In this document: in pieces, positions 32,850-45,102 of the stretch | Layout: each line of letters begins with the position of its first letter | How positions within the stretch are numbered: the stretch's first letter is position 1 | NCBI GenBank assembly: GCA_030704615.1 | Contig: CM060734.1 | Span: forward strand, 26,040,001 to 26,104,000 | DNA: 64,000 nucleotides | From: Takakia lepidozioides | Lineage: Eukaryota > Streptophyta > Takakiopsida > Takakiales > Takakiaceae | Direction of reading: 5' to 3' | Made by a program: the position numbers and the translations under genes | Notes under the pieces: model-generated | Seen by the model: only the letters and a program-made list of their open reading frames with translations | The model's database searches: none | Told to the model about the DNA's origin: nothing

Positions 32850-35800
32850 GGGGTTAGGCATTGCTTTAGCTTCTCTTCCTCGTAGTTTCCACCCTCTCAT
32901 TAGGCCAAGACCTTTCCGTAGGTGGAGGCATGAGTCAGTCCGGGTTTGGGCTGGGGTGTCCTTGTAGGAGCAACACCGTGGAGTTGTTTTTGGTGTGGGG
33001 GAGTTGTCGTTCTGATTTCTTGTGTTTGGATCCCCTCCATACCTGCATGCTTGACTGTGCGCCATGCTAGTTTTGTGTGGGCGCTTGTTTTTATAGGTGA
33101 TTGGTCCGGATTTGATCACCGGCCAGTCCTAGAGCATGCTGTCGATGGTGAGGTTGGGGTGATGACCAGCCAGACCATCATTGTTTCTCCTGTGGTGAGG
33201 TTGGAGGTGATGACCAGCCAACCATAGGAGTGCTTGCGGTGGATGCAGGTACAGGTGTAGGCTATGTTAGGAACTTAGTATTCCAAACCATAAGCCGCAA
33301 CAGGTTCTCTACCCGGTTACCTTGTGGAGAGGGGGTTAGGGACATGTTCATGACCGGTTGAGTGTCAACACGGAGGTGCCACTAGTTGCTGGGGACAGTG
33401 CCGGTTTGAGCACTAGCGATACTAGTGGGTACACGAGACGAGGTGTGCGGTTTAGGCCACCTCCACCTCCTGTGTCTTCCACGGAAGGTTCTAATTCGGA
33501 TTGTGAATCAGGAGGACTCATACCGGCGGTGCAAGTTGTTTCTTTGCCATTGTTGTGGGACACAATGGAGGAGATGTATGGAGCTACCAAGGGGCCACGA
33601 AGGTACTCTGGGCGGTGGACACCATCGAGTTGGATGATTTTATCCAAGAGTTTGATAGTTGGTGTGATTTGCAGCAAATGCGCAATCCACAACTATTTAC
33701 GCCGTTCATGGCATGGAAAGGGCTGTTTCAGCACCTTGAGGGGCCGCCTATGGATGATTACCATGAGTTCAGGCGGGGGCATGAGGTTGAGATCGAGGAG
33801 TGGAGGATGTACTGGTCACCCGACTATGTCTCCATCACTAGGGGCACTAGAGCCACGAGGGCAGTGGCTACACCTGCCGCTGCACCGGCAGCTTCAGCAA
33901 GTAGCAGTGGAACTAGTGGGACTGGTGGTACAGTAGCTACGACGTCCACCCAAGCCACTACCGCACCAGCACTAGCACCCGTGCCTGCCTTCAACCCTGT
34001 TGTGGAGTTCTTTGAAGAGTTGAGAGGGAACTACCAAGGGGTGAGGACAGAGAAGTTGCGGAGCTTGCAAGAGTTCCAACGGAAGCCGACCGAGAGCTTG
34101 AGGGAGGCTTTCACTCGCATGAGGCGCTTGATAAATGTAACCCAAGGGGTTACGGAAGCTCAGGCAGTCCAATTATGGTATGGGATATTGAACAAGGAGC
34201 TGAGGAGAAGGGTGCGGGATGCAACTCTCCTGCAAGCGGCCCAACCCACCTTAGCAAATGTGTTTTTGCTGGCAGAGCGGATAGAGCTCAACATGGTGGA
34301 GGAACGAGTGGTCATGGTGGGATTTGCTAAGGAGACACCACGGGGTAGTGGTGCTCCTAGCCAACCACTACCTCAACGTGCTCAAGGCAACAAGGGGGCT
34401 CAGGTGAAGCTCAGGGAAGGGCAGAGAGGACCTCAGATGCAGGGGTCTCTCCCTTCATTTGCTGGCCAACAACGGGCGGAGGTGGTGTGCTGGACATGTG
34501 GAGGACCCCATGTCAAGAAGGATTGCCCAGAGGGAGGCAAAGGGTCGGCACATGCACAGCCTGCACAGTTGCAGTGTGGGCATTGTGGCAAGCACGGGCA
34601 TAGAGAGGCCCAGTGTTATGGTTTGCATCCTGAGTTGCGCCCAGGCCAGTTCCAAGGGAACAATGGTGGCCGGGGGCGAGGTGGAGCAGCCCAGAGAGGA
34701 CGAGGTGGCCAGCCACGAGGTGCAGGCCAAGGGCAAGCTCAACATGGCCAAGGACACGGAGGTCAGGGTGTTGACCAAGGCATGGCCAACCGGCTTCAGC
34801 AGCTAGAGCAGAGGCTCGCTGCCATGGCTACAGCTCAGGTGGTACCGGCTCTAAGGCCGGATGGTCCACCTCCTGCTCCTGAGGGAGAAGATATGAGAGG
34901 CATGGGATTCATGTGTGGAGCAGCACTACCACTAGTGCAGGTGGAGTCTGCTGCAGCCGTGACTCGAGGAGTAGCACGAGTTCCTGAGCCACGAGGTGCA
35001 GAGGTGGAGTTGGATCCACAACGTGGGGAGGCAAGCCGTCAGGCTAGGCTTCCTCAGTCATTCACATTGGCGGAGACAGTGTCGACGCCATCCATGGCAC
35101 CTAGTTCTCGCCCGACGGTTATCGAGGCGGAGGTTACTATGCCATTGGGGAGAGCTACACGGGTAGCACCACTACCTAGTGTTGCCAAGGCTGCGGCAGC
35201 TAGTGTGCTGCTAGGAGCGGCCACATCTGTGTGCCAGGCTCCATTGTTCTCGGCTACCATGATTGCGACGCCGGGGGTAAAACCAGCTGAGGTGTTCAGG
35301 CTGGCAGCTACACTCTGTGAGAGTGGGGAGGTTACTTCATCTTCTGCGGAGATAGTGGGAGGTGTAGTGCCGGAGGGATCCTCGGATTTGAGGGTCAAGA
35401 CTGCCACGGCGGTGCCATGGCAAGCTGCAGCTGCCAGGTTGATGGAGCTGCCAGCTAGGCCAGCCATTGAGCGCGCCATGGTGACACCTGGAGTTGTCAT
35501 GTTAGACAACCAGGATGGCATTTTCTGTTTGAGTGGACCGGCAGGCAAGAGGTACCGGCCACTACGGGTCTTGTTGGACTCGGGAGCTCAGCCATTGATG
35601 TTGGGCAGAGCTGCTATTGCAGGCTTGGGCCTCACGGAGGCGGATATGGAGCCTTGTCCTTTCCATATACAGACGTCTCTGGGAGGATCGGAGCAGGCTC
35701 GGGGCATGACACGGCGTGAGTTGGCTATCAGACTACGGCAGATGGCTCAGTGATGCGAGCCAAGGCCATTGTGACAGACGCAGTCTCATACGATGTCCTG

Positions 35801-36141
35801 GTTGGTGGGGCAGTGTTGTACCCCATGGGCTTCACCCTGGATTTTTGGGATGAGTCAGCTTCCTATAGGCCTGCATGGCAGTCAGGGGAGGGCCGGCATG
35901 TGCAGCTCCTTGTGATGTTCATAGGAGGAGTTGCGGTTTCCCAGCGAGGCAAGATGCCGACACTAGCAGCATTCACAGCGGCAGTGAGTTGGCCTAGAGA
36001 ATTGCTTGAGGGCAATGCTCTCATCAGAGGATGTATCACCTCCGGAGAGCAGGATGACATGTATGGTATGGCGGAGTTGCTACCATGGTTGCTCAGACTC
36101 CATTGTGGGGCACGAGCAAGGATTTGCAGCGGATGCTGATC
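32850..36141 (+). mobile_element. Copy B of the methyltransferase-gypsy family: leader, gag, CCHC, protease; cut by assembly gap
   Basis: The leader (about 32,850-33,360) is followed by gag in the frame 33,555-35,753. It has the same blocks as copy C, two knuckles (CWTCGGPHVKKDC and CGHCGKHGHREAQC, ~34,490-34,620), a Gly/Arg-rich linker and an aspartic protease with LLDSGAQPLMLG at about 35,570. A small deletion near 35,742 (IRLRQMAQ, then stop) shifts the frame; 35,750-36,139 continues with the protease end (VSYDVLVGGAVLYPMG). A frameshift near 33,610 separates the proline-rich N-terminus. The copy reaches the point where copy C starts its methyltransferase, and there the N gap begins, so its methyltransferase and pol are unseen. 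Confidence 0.9.
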
Positions 36142-36641
36142 NNNNNNNNNNNNNNNNNNNNNNNNNNNNNNNNNNNNNNNNNNNNNNNNNNNNNNNNNNN
36201 NNNNNNNNNNNNNNNNNNNNNNNNNNNNNNNNNNNNNNNNNNNNNNNNNNNNNNNNNNNNNNNNNNNNNNNNNNNNNNNNNNNNNNNNNNNNNNNNNNNN
36301 NNNNNNNNNNNNNNNNNNNNNNNNNNNNNNNNNNNNNNNNNNNNNNNNNNNNNNNNNNNNNNNNNNNNNNNNNNNNNNNNNNNNNNNNNNNNNNNNNNNN
36401 NNNNNNNNNNNNNNNNNNNNNNNNNNNNNNNNNNNNNNNNNNNNNNNNNNNNNNNNNNNNNNNNNNNNNNNNNNNNNNNNNNNNNNNNNNNNNNNNNNNN
36501 NNNNNNNNNNNNNNNNNNNNNNNNNNNNNNNNNNNNNNNNNNNNNNNNNNNNNNNNNNNNNNNNNNNNNNNNNNNNNNNNNNNNNNNNNNNNNNNNNNNN
36601 NNNNNNNNNNNNNNNNNNNNNNNNNNNNNNNNNNNNNNNNN
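36142..36641. other. Assembly gap of exactly 500 N
   Basis: All bases are N. The round length shows an arbitrary scaffold gap, so the true distance between copy B and the satellite array is unknown. Confidence 1.
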
Positions 36642-39600
36642 AACACCCTCGCAATGTTTAAGCAATCAAAGCAATTTGATCATCGAACGATGGTTCACAC
36701 CCCTTTCAATCAATTTGATTGACTTCATACTTGAGAGGAGCATTGACAGGTATTCCAACACAGCGCATGTTTGAAATCAAATCAAAAATTCATTTGTAAC
36801 ATCGAACGATGTGTTCACCCTTCAATCAATTTTGATTGACTTATACTTGATAGGAGCATGGGAACAAGTTGTCCAACACACACAAGATGGAAAGCAATCA
36901 CAATTCATTTGAACATCGAAGGAGCGTTCACCCTTTGAATCATTTCGATGACCTCATACTCGACACGTACCTCTAAACAAGATATGTCCAACACACTTGC
37001 AATGTTTGAAGGCAATCAAAAATCATTTGAACAACCGAACGATGGGTTCACCCTCATCCATTTTTTTTATTGACTTCATACTTGAGAGGAGCATGTGACA
37101 AGGTAGTCCAACACACAAGCAAAGATTGAAAGCAATCAAAAATTCATTTCAACATCGAACGATGGATTCACCCTTTGAATCGATTTTGATTGACATGATA
37201 CTCGACACGTACCTCTGACAAGGTATGTCCAACACACTCGCAATGTTTGAAAGCAATTAAAAATTCATTTGAACATCGAACGAGGGTTCACCCTTTGAAT
37301 CAATTTTGATTGACCTCATCTCGACACGTACCTCTGACAAGGTCAGTCCAACACACTCGCAATGTTTGAAAGCAATCAAAGATCTTTGAACATCGAACGA
37401 TGGTTCACCTTTCAATCAATTTTGATTGGCTTCGTACTTGAGAGGAGCATGTGACAAGGTTTCCAATACACTCGCAAAGATTGAAGCCATCTAAATCATT
37501 TGAACATCAAACGATGGGTTCACCCTTTGAATCAATTTCGATTGACCTCATACTCGACACGTACCTCTAACAAGATATGTCCAACACACTCGCAATGTTT
37601 GAAAGCAATCAAAAATCATTTGAACACCGAACGATGGGTTCACCCTTCAATCAATTTTATTGACTTCATACTTGAAGGAGCAATGTGACAAGGTATGTCC
37701 AACACACCTCGCAAAGATTGAAAGTAATCAAAAATTCATTTGAACATCGAACGATGGGTTCAACCTTTGAATCAATTTCGATTGACGTGATACTCGACAC
37801 ATACCTCTGACAAGGTATGTCCAACACACTCGCAATGTTTGAAAGCAATCAAAAATCATTTGATCATCGAACGATGGGTTCACCCTTTCAAGCAATTTGT
37901 GATTGACTTCATACTTGAGAGGAGCATGTGACAAGGTATGTCCAACACACTCGCAAAGATTGAAAGTAATCAAAAATTCATTTGAACATCGAACGATGGG
38001 TTCACCCTTTGAATCAATTTCGATTGACGTGATACTCCACACGTACCTCTGACAAGGTACATCCAACACACTCGCAATGTTTGAAAGCAATCAAAGATCA
38101 TTTGAACATCGAACGATGGTTTTACCCTTTCAATCAATTTTGATTGACTTCATACTTGAGAGGAGCATGTGACAAGGTATGTCCAACACATTCGCAAAGA
38201 TTGAAAGCAATCAAAAATTCATGAACATATCGAACGATGGGTTCACCCTTTCAATCAATTTTGATTGACTTCATACTTGAGAGGAGCATGTGACAAGGTA
38301 TGTCCAAAACACTCGCAAAGATTGAAAGCAATTAAAAATTCATTTGAACATCGAACGATGGATTCACCCTTTGAATCGATTTCGATTGACCGCATACTCG
38401 ACACGTACCTCTGACAAGGTAAGTCCAACACACTCCCAATGTTTGAAAGCAATCATAGATCATTTGAACATCGAACGATGGGTTCACCCTTTCAATCAAT
38501 TTTGATTGACTTCATACTTGAGAGGAGCATGTAACAAGGTATGTCCAACACACTCGCAAAGATTGAGAGCCATCAAAAATTCATTTGAACATCGAACGAT
38601 GGGTCACCCTTTCAATCAATTTGGATTGACGTGATACTCGACACGTACCTCTGACAAAGTATGTCCAACATACTCGCAATGTTTGAAAGCAATCAAAGAT
38701 CATTTGAACATCGAACGATGGGTTCACCCTTTCAATCAATTTTGATTGACTTCATACTTGAGAGGAGCATGTGACAAGGTATGTCCAACACACTCGCAAA
38801 GATTGAAAGCAATCAAAAATTCATTTGAACATCGAACGATGGGTTCACCCTTTGAATCAATTTCGATTGACCTCATACTCGACACGTACCTCTGACAAGG
38901 TAAGTCCAACACACTCGCAATGTTTGAAAGCAATCAAAGATCATTTGAACATCGAACGAAGGGTTCACCCTTTCAATCAATTTTGATTGACTTCATACTT
39001 GAGAGGAGCATGTGACAAGGTATGTCCAACACATTCGCAAAGATTGAAAGCAATCAAAAATTCATTTGAACATCGAACGATGGGTTCACCCTTTCAATCA
39101 AATTTTATTGACTTCATACTTGAGAGGAGCATGTGACAAGGTATGTCCAACACACTCGCAAAGATTGAAAGCAATCAAAAATTCATTTGAACATCGAACG
39201 ATGGGTTCACCCTTTCAATCAGTTTCAATTGACCTGATACTCCACACGTACCTCTGACAAGGTAAGTCCAACACACTCACAATGTTTGAAAGCAATCAAA
39301 GATCATTTGAACATCGAACGATGGGTTCACCCTTCAATCAATTTTGATTGACTTCGTACTTGAGAGGAGCATGTGACAAGTATGTCCACACACTCGCAAA
39401 GATTGAAAGCAATCAAAATTCATTTGAACATCGAACGATGGGTTCACCCTTTGAATCAATTTCGATTGACCTCATACTCGACACGTACCTCTGACAAGGT
39501 AAGTCCAACACACTCGCAATGTTTGAAAGCAATCAAAGATCATTTGAACATCGAACGATGGTTTCACCCTTTCAATCAATTTTGATTGACTTCATACTTG

Positions 39601-41472
39601 AGAGGAGCATGTGACAAGGTATGTCCAACACACTCGCAATGTTTGAAAGCAATCAAAAATTCATTTGAACATCGAACGATGGGTTCACCCTTTCAATCAA
39701 TTTTGATTGACTTCATACTGAGAGGAGCATTTGACAAGGTATGTCCAACACACTAGCAAAGATTGAAAGGAATTAAAATTTCATTTGAACATCAAACGAT
39801 GGGTTCACCCTTTGAATCAATTTTGATTGACCTCATACTCGACACGTACCTTTGACAAGGTATGTCCAACACACTCGCAATGTTTGAAAGCAATTAAAAA
39901 TTCATTTGAACATCGAACGATGGGTTCACCCTTTGAATCAATTTTGATTTACCTCATACTCGACACGTACCTCTGACAAGGTAAGTCCAACACACTCGCA
40001 ACGTTTGAAAGCAATCAAAGATCATTTGAACATCGAACGATGGGTTCACCCTTTCAATCAATTTTGATTGACTTCGTACTTGAGAGGAGCATGTGACAAG
40101 GTATGTCCAACACATTCGCAAAGATTGAAAGCAATCAAATTCATTTGAACATCGAACGATGGGTTCACCCCTTTCAATCATTTTATTGACTTCATACTTG
40201 AGAGGAGCATGTGACAAGGTATGTCCAACACACTCGCAAAGATTGAAAGCAATCAAAAATTCATTTGAACATCGAACGATGGGTTCACCCTTTCAATCAG
40301 TTTCAATTGACCTGATACTCCACACGTACCTCTGACAAGGTTAGTCCAACACACTCACAATGTTTGAAAGCAATCAAAGATCATTTGAACATCGAACGAT
40401 GGGTTCACCCTTTCAATCAATTTTTGATTGACTTCGTACTTGAGAGGAGCATGTGACAAGGTATGTCCAACACACTCGCAAAGATTGAAAGCAATCAAAA
40501 TTCATTTGAACATCGAATGATGGGTTCACCCTTTGAATCAATTTCGATTGACCTCATACTCGACACGTACCTCTGACAAGGTAAGTCCAACACACTCGCA
40601 ATGTTTGAAAGCAATCAAAGATCATTTGAACATCGAACGATGGGTTTCACACCATTTCAATCAATTTTGATTGACTTCATACTTGAGAGGAGCATGTGAC
40701 AAGGTATGTCCAACACACTCGCAATGTTTGAAAGCAATCAAAAAATTCATTTGAACATCGAACGATGGGTTCATCACCCTTCAATCAATTTTTATTGACT
40801 TCATACTTGAGAGGAGCATGTGACAAGGTATGTCCAACACACAAGCAAAGATTGAAAGCAATCAAAAATTCATTTGAACATCGAACGATGGGTTCACCCT
40901 TTGAATCATTTCGATTGACGTGATACTCCACACGTACCTCTGACAAGGTATGTCCAAAATACTCGCAATGTTTGAAAGCAATCAAAAATCATTTGAACAT
41001 CGAACGATGGGTTCACCCTTTCAATCAATTTTGATTGACTTCATACTTGAGAGGAGCATGTGACAAGGTATGTCCAACACACTCGCAAAGATTGAAAGCA
41101 ATCAAAAATTGATTTGAACATCGAACGATGGGTTCACCCTTTGAATCGATTTCGATTGACCTCATACTCGACACGTACCTCTGACAAGGTAAGTCCAACA
41201 CACTCGCAATGTTTGAAAGCAATCAAAGATCATTTGAACATCGAACGAAGGGTTCACCCTTTCAATCAATTTTGATTGACTTCATACTTGAGAGGAGCAT
41301 GTGACAAGGTATGTCCAACACATTCGCAAAGATTGAAAGCAATCAAAAATTCATTTGAACATCGAACGATGGGTTCACCCTTTCAATCAAATTTTATTGA
41401 CTTCATACTTGAGAGGAGCATGTGACAAGGTATGTCCAACACACTCGCAAAGATTGAAAGCAATCAAAAATT
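36642..41472. repeat. ~120-bp satellite array with two-monomer higher-order unit, ~40 monomers
   Basis: The monomer carries CATTTGAACATCGAACGATG, GGTTCACCCTTT(C/G)AATCAATTT, GATTGAC and TCCAACACACTCGCAA. Type 1 has CTTCATACTTGAGAGGAGCA, TGTGACAAGGTATGTCC and AAAGATTG. Type 2 has CTCATACTCGACACGTACCT, CTGACAAGGTAAGTCC and AATGTTTG. They mostly alternate 1-2-1-2, giving a ~240-bp higher-order unit, with some 1-1 runs (for example 38,100-38,330 and 39,000-39,190). The left end is more degraded than the right. Apparent minus-strand frames of 60-120 codons are repeat artefacts. The array ends at about 41,472 inside the 3' end of chromovirus copy D. Confidence 0.95.
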
Positions 41473-41696
41473 CCTTGCCTTTTGGATGGGCGTCACCCGA
41501 TTTCGGCACTGCGCAAACACACGATTAACCCAATTTACCTCTCCCACTTTTGTAAGCTAGCATGCATTCTACACACTAGCCACCACACCATGCATCACCA
41601 TTCCAAACACAATAGGATGCACAATATTTGGAACCCATTTCCTTTATAACAAATTTTTGTACAATACAAGTTTTTGCAATCGGATTCCTGAGCTAG

Positions 41697-42030
41697 CTAA
41701 ACCGGGCTAAGCATGCATTTCCTCCCCCACGCTTCAAGGTTGATGTCCCCATCAACGCTTCTTCCCCGCTTTTGAGGTCGCCCTTCAAAAGCTGCAACCG
41801 CCTCGGATGCGTTTCCCATTTCTGAGGCACGCACCCAAGATGCTTCCACATGATGATAGCCCTTCCATTTGACGAGATACTCCGTTTCTCGGTTCCTGAA
41901 CCTCCTCGACTTAAGTATTGCCTCCACCTCGTACTCAGGTTCATTTTCATGATCCAACAGCATAGGTGGCAGACGCAACACTTGATGCCGATTCGGACGC
42001 GCTTCATCTTTGAAGTAAGGCTTCAAAAAG
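41697..42030 (-). pseudogene. Copy D chromodomain, frameshifted from integrase
   Basis: EPEYEVEAILKSRRFRNRET followed by YLVKWKGYHHVEASWVRASE is a canonical chromodomain with its aromatic residues. Chromodomains direct integration of chromoviruses to marked chromatin (family knowledge). The frame is offset from integrase by one extra T in a T-run near 42,030. It ends at 41,697. Confidence 0.9.
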
Positions 42031-44768
42031 GGAGACATGGAATACTGGGTGCACCTTGCTGTTTGCCGGCAGCTCCAATTCATACACATCCTCATTCATA
42101 ACCTTCCGAATGCGAAAGGGTCCCGCATACGGAGGTACAAACTTCGGACTCACTTCCGGAGGTAGTCGGAAATTCTTGATGTTCAACCAGACCTCTGTGC
42201 CTGCCTCAAACTTCACTTCTCTCCGCTTCCGATTCGCCTGCCTTTCATACTGTTTCCTAGCTTTGGCAATATTGTACTTTGCGAGCTTCAACAAACGCTC
42301 GCGTTCTTCCAGTACCGCCGCTACTGCCGGTTCCTCAACGTCCTGGGCGGCCCAACTTGTCAGCACCAGAGGTGCTTTTCCATAGACCAATACGAAAGGA
42401 GAAACTCCCGTTGCGGAGTGTTCTGTGTTATTATAACAGAACTCTGCCGCGTCTAAGTGTTCCATCCAGTCTGATTGGTCTGCCGACACGTAATTCCGCA
42501 AGAATTGCTTCACTACGGAATTCACTCTTTCCGTTTGGCCGTCCGTCGTAGGTCGGAAGGCGGTGCTCATCTTCAGCCTCGTCCCCATCTTCTTCGAAAG
42601 TGTCCTCCAAAATTTACTCGTAAACTTTGGATCGCGATCCGAGACAATATCCTTCGGGACTCCATGATGCTTTAAGACGTGGGCGAAGTAAAGTCGCCCT
42701 GTCTCCTGCGCCGTTGCCGTCTCCTTGGTGGGGATGAAATGGCCCATTTTACTGAACCTATCTACCACCACCATGATTGCATCGAATCCTTTTGGCAGCG
42801 GCATAGCAGTCATGAAATCCATCGAGACGCTTTCCCAAGTCCCCTCTGGAATCGGCAAGGATTGTAACAGCCCCGCTTGCTTTTTGTACTCGCTCCGGTT
42901 TTGTTGGCATGTGGTGCATGTCTTGACATACTCCTCTGCCTCCTCCCTCAGTTTGGGCCAGAAATACTCTTTCTTCAAGAGTGCTGCAGTGCGCTTGGCT
43001 CCGCCGTGGCCCGCAAGTGGGCTATCATGGCATTCTCTCAAGAGGCTATCTCTGATCCCTCCCTTCGGCACGTAGAGACGTTTTTGCTTATACCGGAGCA
43101 GTCCATTTTGCAAGTGGAACTGCGATTTAACCCCCATTCTCAAATCCTGCATCACGGACTTTGCCAGCTCATCCTTCCGGCAAGCCTTCCGGATCTTCCT
43201 TTGGAACGCCGTCTCGCCCTTGTACACCAACAAGAGCTGCTGCTTTCTACTTAAAGCATCGGCCACCACATTGTCCCGTCCCGGTTTGTACTGGATATCC
43301 ACGTCGAACATTGCCAAAGTATCTTGCCACCTAAGTTGTTTTGGGGACAACTTGGGCTGCGTGGCAAAATACTTCACCGTGACATTGTCCGTGAACGCCT
43401 TCACTGGGTTGGAACCGACATAGTGGCGCCAGAGCTCAAGGCAATGCACCACCGCCTTCATCTCTTTTTCGTGCGTCGGCCACCGTCGCTCCACTTCATT
43501 TAGTTTCTTACTTTCGTAAGCCAATGGACGTCCATCTTGCATAAGAACACCCCCAATCGCGAAGTCCGATGCATCTGTATGAATCTCAAACGGACGATCG
43601 AACTCCGGGATTTTCAAGACTGGAGCTTCCGTCATCCGCTGCTTCAATTCAGCAAAAGCTTGGCCACAAAATGTGTTCCATACCCAGACTTTGGATTTAC
43701 ACAGAAGGTCCGACAGCGGCCCCGCGATCTTGGCGAAATTTCTCACATACTTCCGGTAATAGGAGGCGAGTCCTAGGAAGGATCGCACTCCCGGGACCGA
43801 AGTCGGAGGCTCCCAGTCCAAGATCGCCCTCACCTTTCTGTCATCCATTTTGATCCCATCCTGTGTAATCACATGCCCTAGGAACTCCACTTTTGTGACC
43901 CTGAATTCGCACTTTGAAGCTTTGGCATACAGCTTCCCTTCTCGCAATTTTTGGAACACCCTTTTGAGGTGCTCCAGGTGCTCCTCCTTTGTTTTCGAGT
44001 ACACCAAGATGTCGTCGATGTACACGATCACAAAGTCATCCAACCACTCCTGGAAAAGGCTGTTCATCAGCATGCTAAATGTCGCTGGTGCATTGGTGAG
44101 CCCAAAAGGCATCACCAAGAATTCATATGAACCATACCTTGTCCTGCACGCGGTCTTCTCTCTCATCTCCCTTCCGCCACCCGAATTTGGTGATAGCCGG
44201 AGCGCAAGTCGATCCGGCTGAAATACTTCGCTCTTGCCAACCGATCGAAGAGGTCGTCGATCCTTGGCAAAGGGTACCGGTTTTTGATAGTCACCTTATT
44301 CAGAGTCCTGTAATCGACACACATCCGCAGCGTCCCATCCTTCTTGTCTGCAAATAGCACCGGGGCTCCGTAAGGTGACTTACTCGGCCGGATGTACCCC
44401 TTTGACATTAGATCCTTGAGCTGAGTCTTCAGCTCGACCAACTCTCTGTGGCTCAATCGGTAGGGCGCCTTGGCAGGCGGTTCCGATCCCGGTATCACCT
44501 CAATCTTGTGGTAAACTCCTCTTCGCGGTGGCAAGCCGCTTGGTAAATCCTCCAGCATCACATCCTGGTATTTCTCCAAAATCCCCTTGATCCAATCTGG
44601 GCTCGGCTCCCCATCGCCTTCTCCTTTCACTTCTCTAATGTAAAGCAAAAACTGGGGCTCGTGTGCCTCCTCCACGGCCCACTCCTTTGCTGACAGAATG
44701 TTTATTCGCCCTCCCACGGATTTGGCGTTTCGTTTCTGACACTCGTAAAACCTCGCCACCATTCCCAC
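42004..44768 (-). pseudogene. Copy D reverse transcriptase, RNase H and integrase
   Basis: Frame 44,768-44,163 holds the RT N-terminal part ([39 protein letters not shown]). After a 2-nt frame change, 44,166-42,004 is open for 720 codons: [17 protein letters not shown], catalytic [10 protein letters not shown], RNase [21 protein letters not shown], integrase zinc finger (HGGAKRT to CTTCQQNR), and the integrase core with Asp in [10 protein letters not shown], Asp in [11 protein letters not shown] and Glu in [10 protein letters not shown]. The C-terminal segment ([33 protein letters not shown]) is followed by a 1-nt insertion. Confidence 0.93.
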
Positions 44769-45099
44769 ATGGCAGCGTGACTACTCTCTTGCGGCCATCT
44801 ATGACCGCTCCGGATTTGCTCAAAAAGGTCATCCCCAAAATGAGATCCACTCCATCGATCTCGCAGATGGTGAAGTTCTCACGTCCCTCCCAACTCCCCA
44901 GTTGAAGAGGAACATCAATCGCCAACCTTGTCGCCAACTGTGGTTCTCCTTTGGCAGAACGCACCTCAATAGAGGCCGCCACGTCACTTGTCGGGAGTCC
45001 CAGCTTTTGTGCCGTTGCCGGTGTCATGAAGGAGTGCGACGCTCCTGTGTCCACCAACAACGACACATTAGTTCCGGATATTATCCCATCCACGAACAA
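44635..45099 (-). pseudogene. Copy D aspartic protease
   Basis: The protease active site LLVDTGASHSFMTPATAQKL is intact, followed by the second-half motif VDLILGMTFLSKSGAVIDG. It would cleave the Gag-Pol polyprotein. It is cut off from gag by the TAG at 45,103 and from RT by a frame change near 44,770. Confidence 0.88.
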
Positions 45100-45102
45100 T
45101 AA

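Noticed and set aside
36080-36722. ORFs spanning the N gap
   Set aside because: They consist almost entirely of unknown bases.
37666-41222. Series of 60-120-codon minus-strand ORFs in the satellite
   Set aside because: They repeat with the monomer period and reflect a chance open frame of the repeat.
36642-41472. CRISPR-like array
   Set aside because: Repeats are contiguous ~120-bp satellite monomers without unique spacers, in a nuclear plant context.
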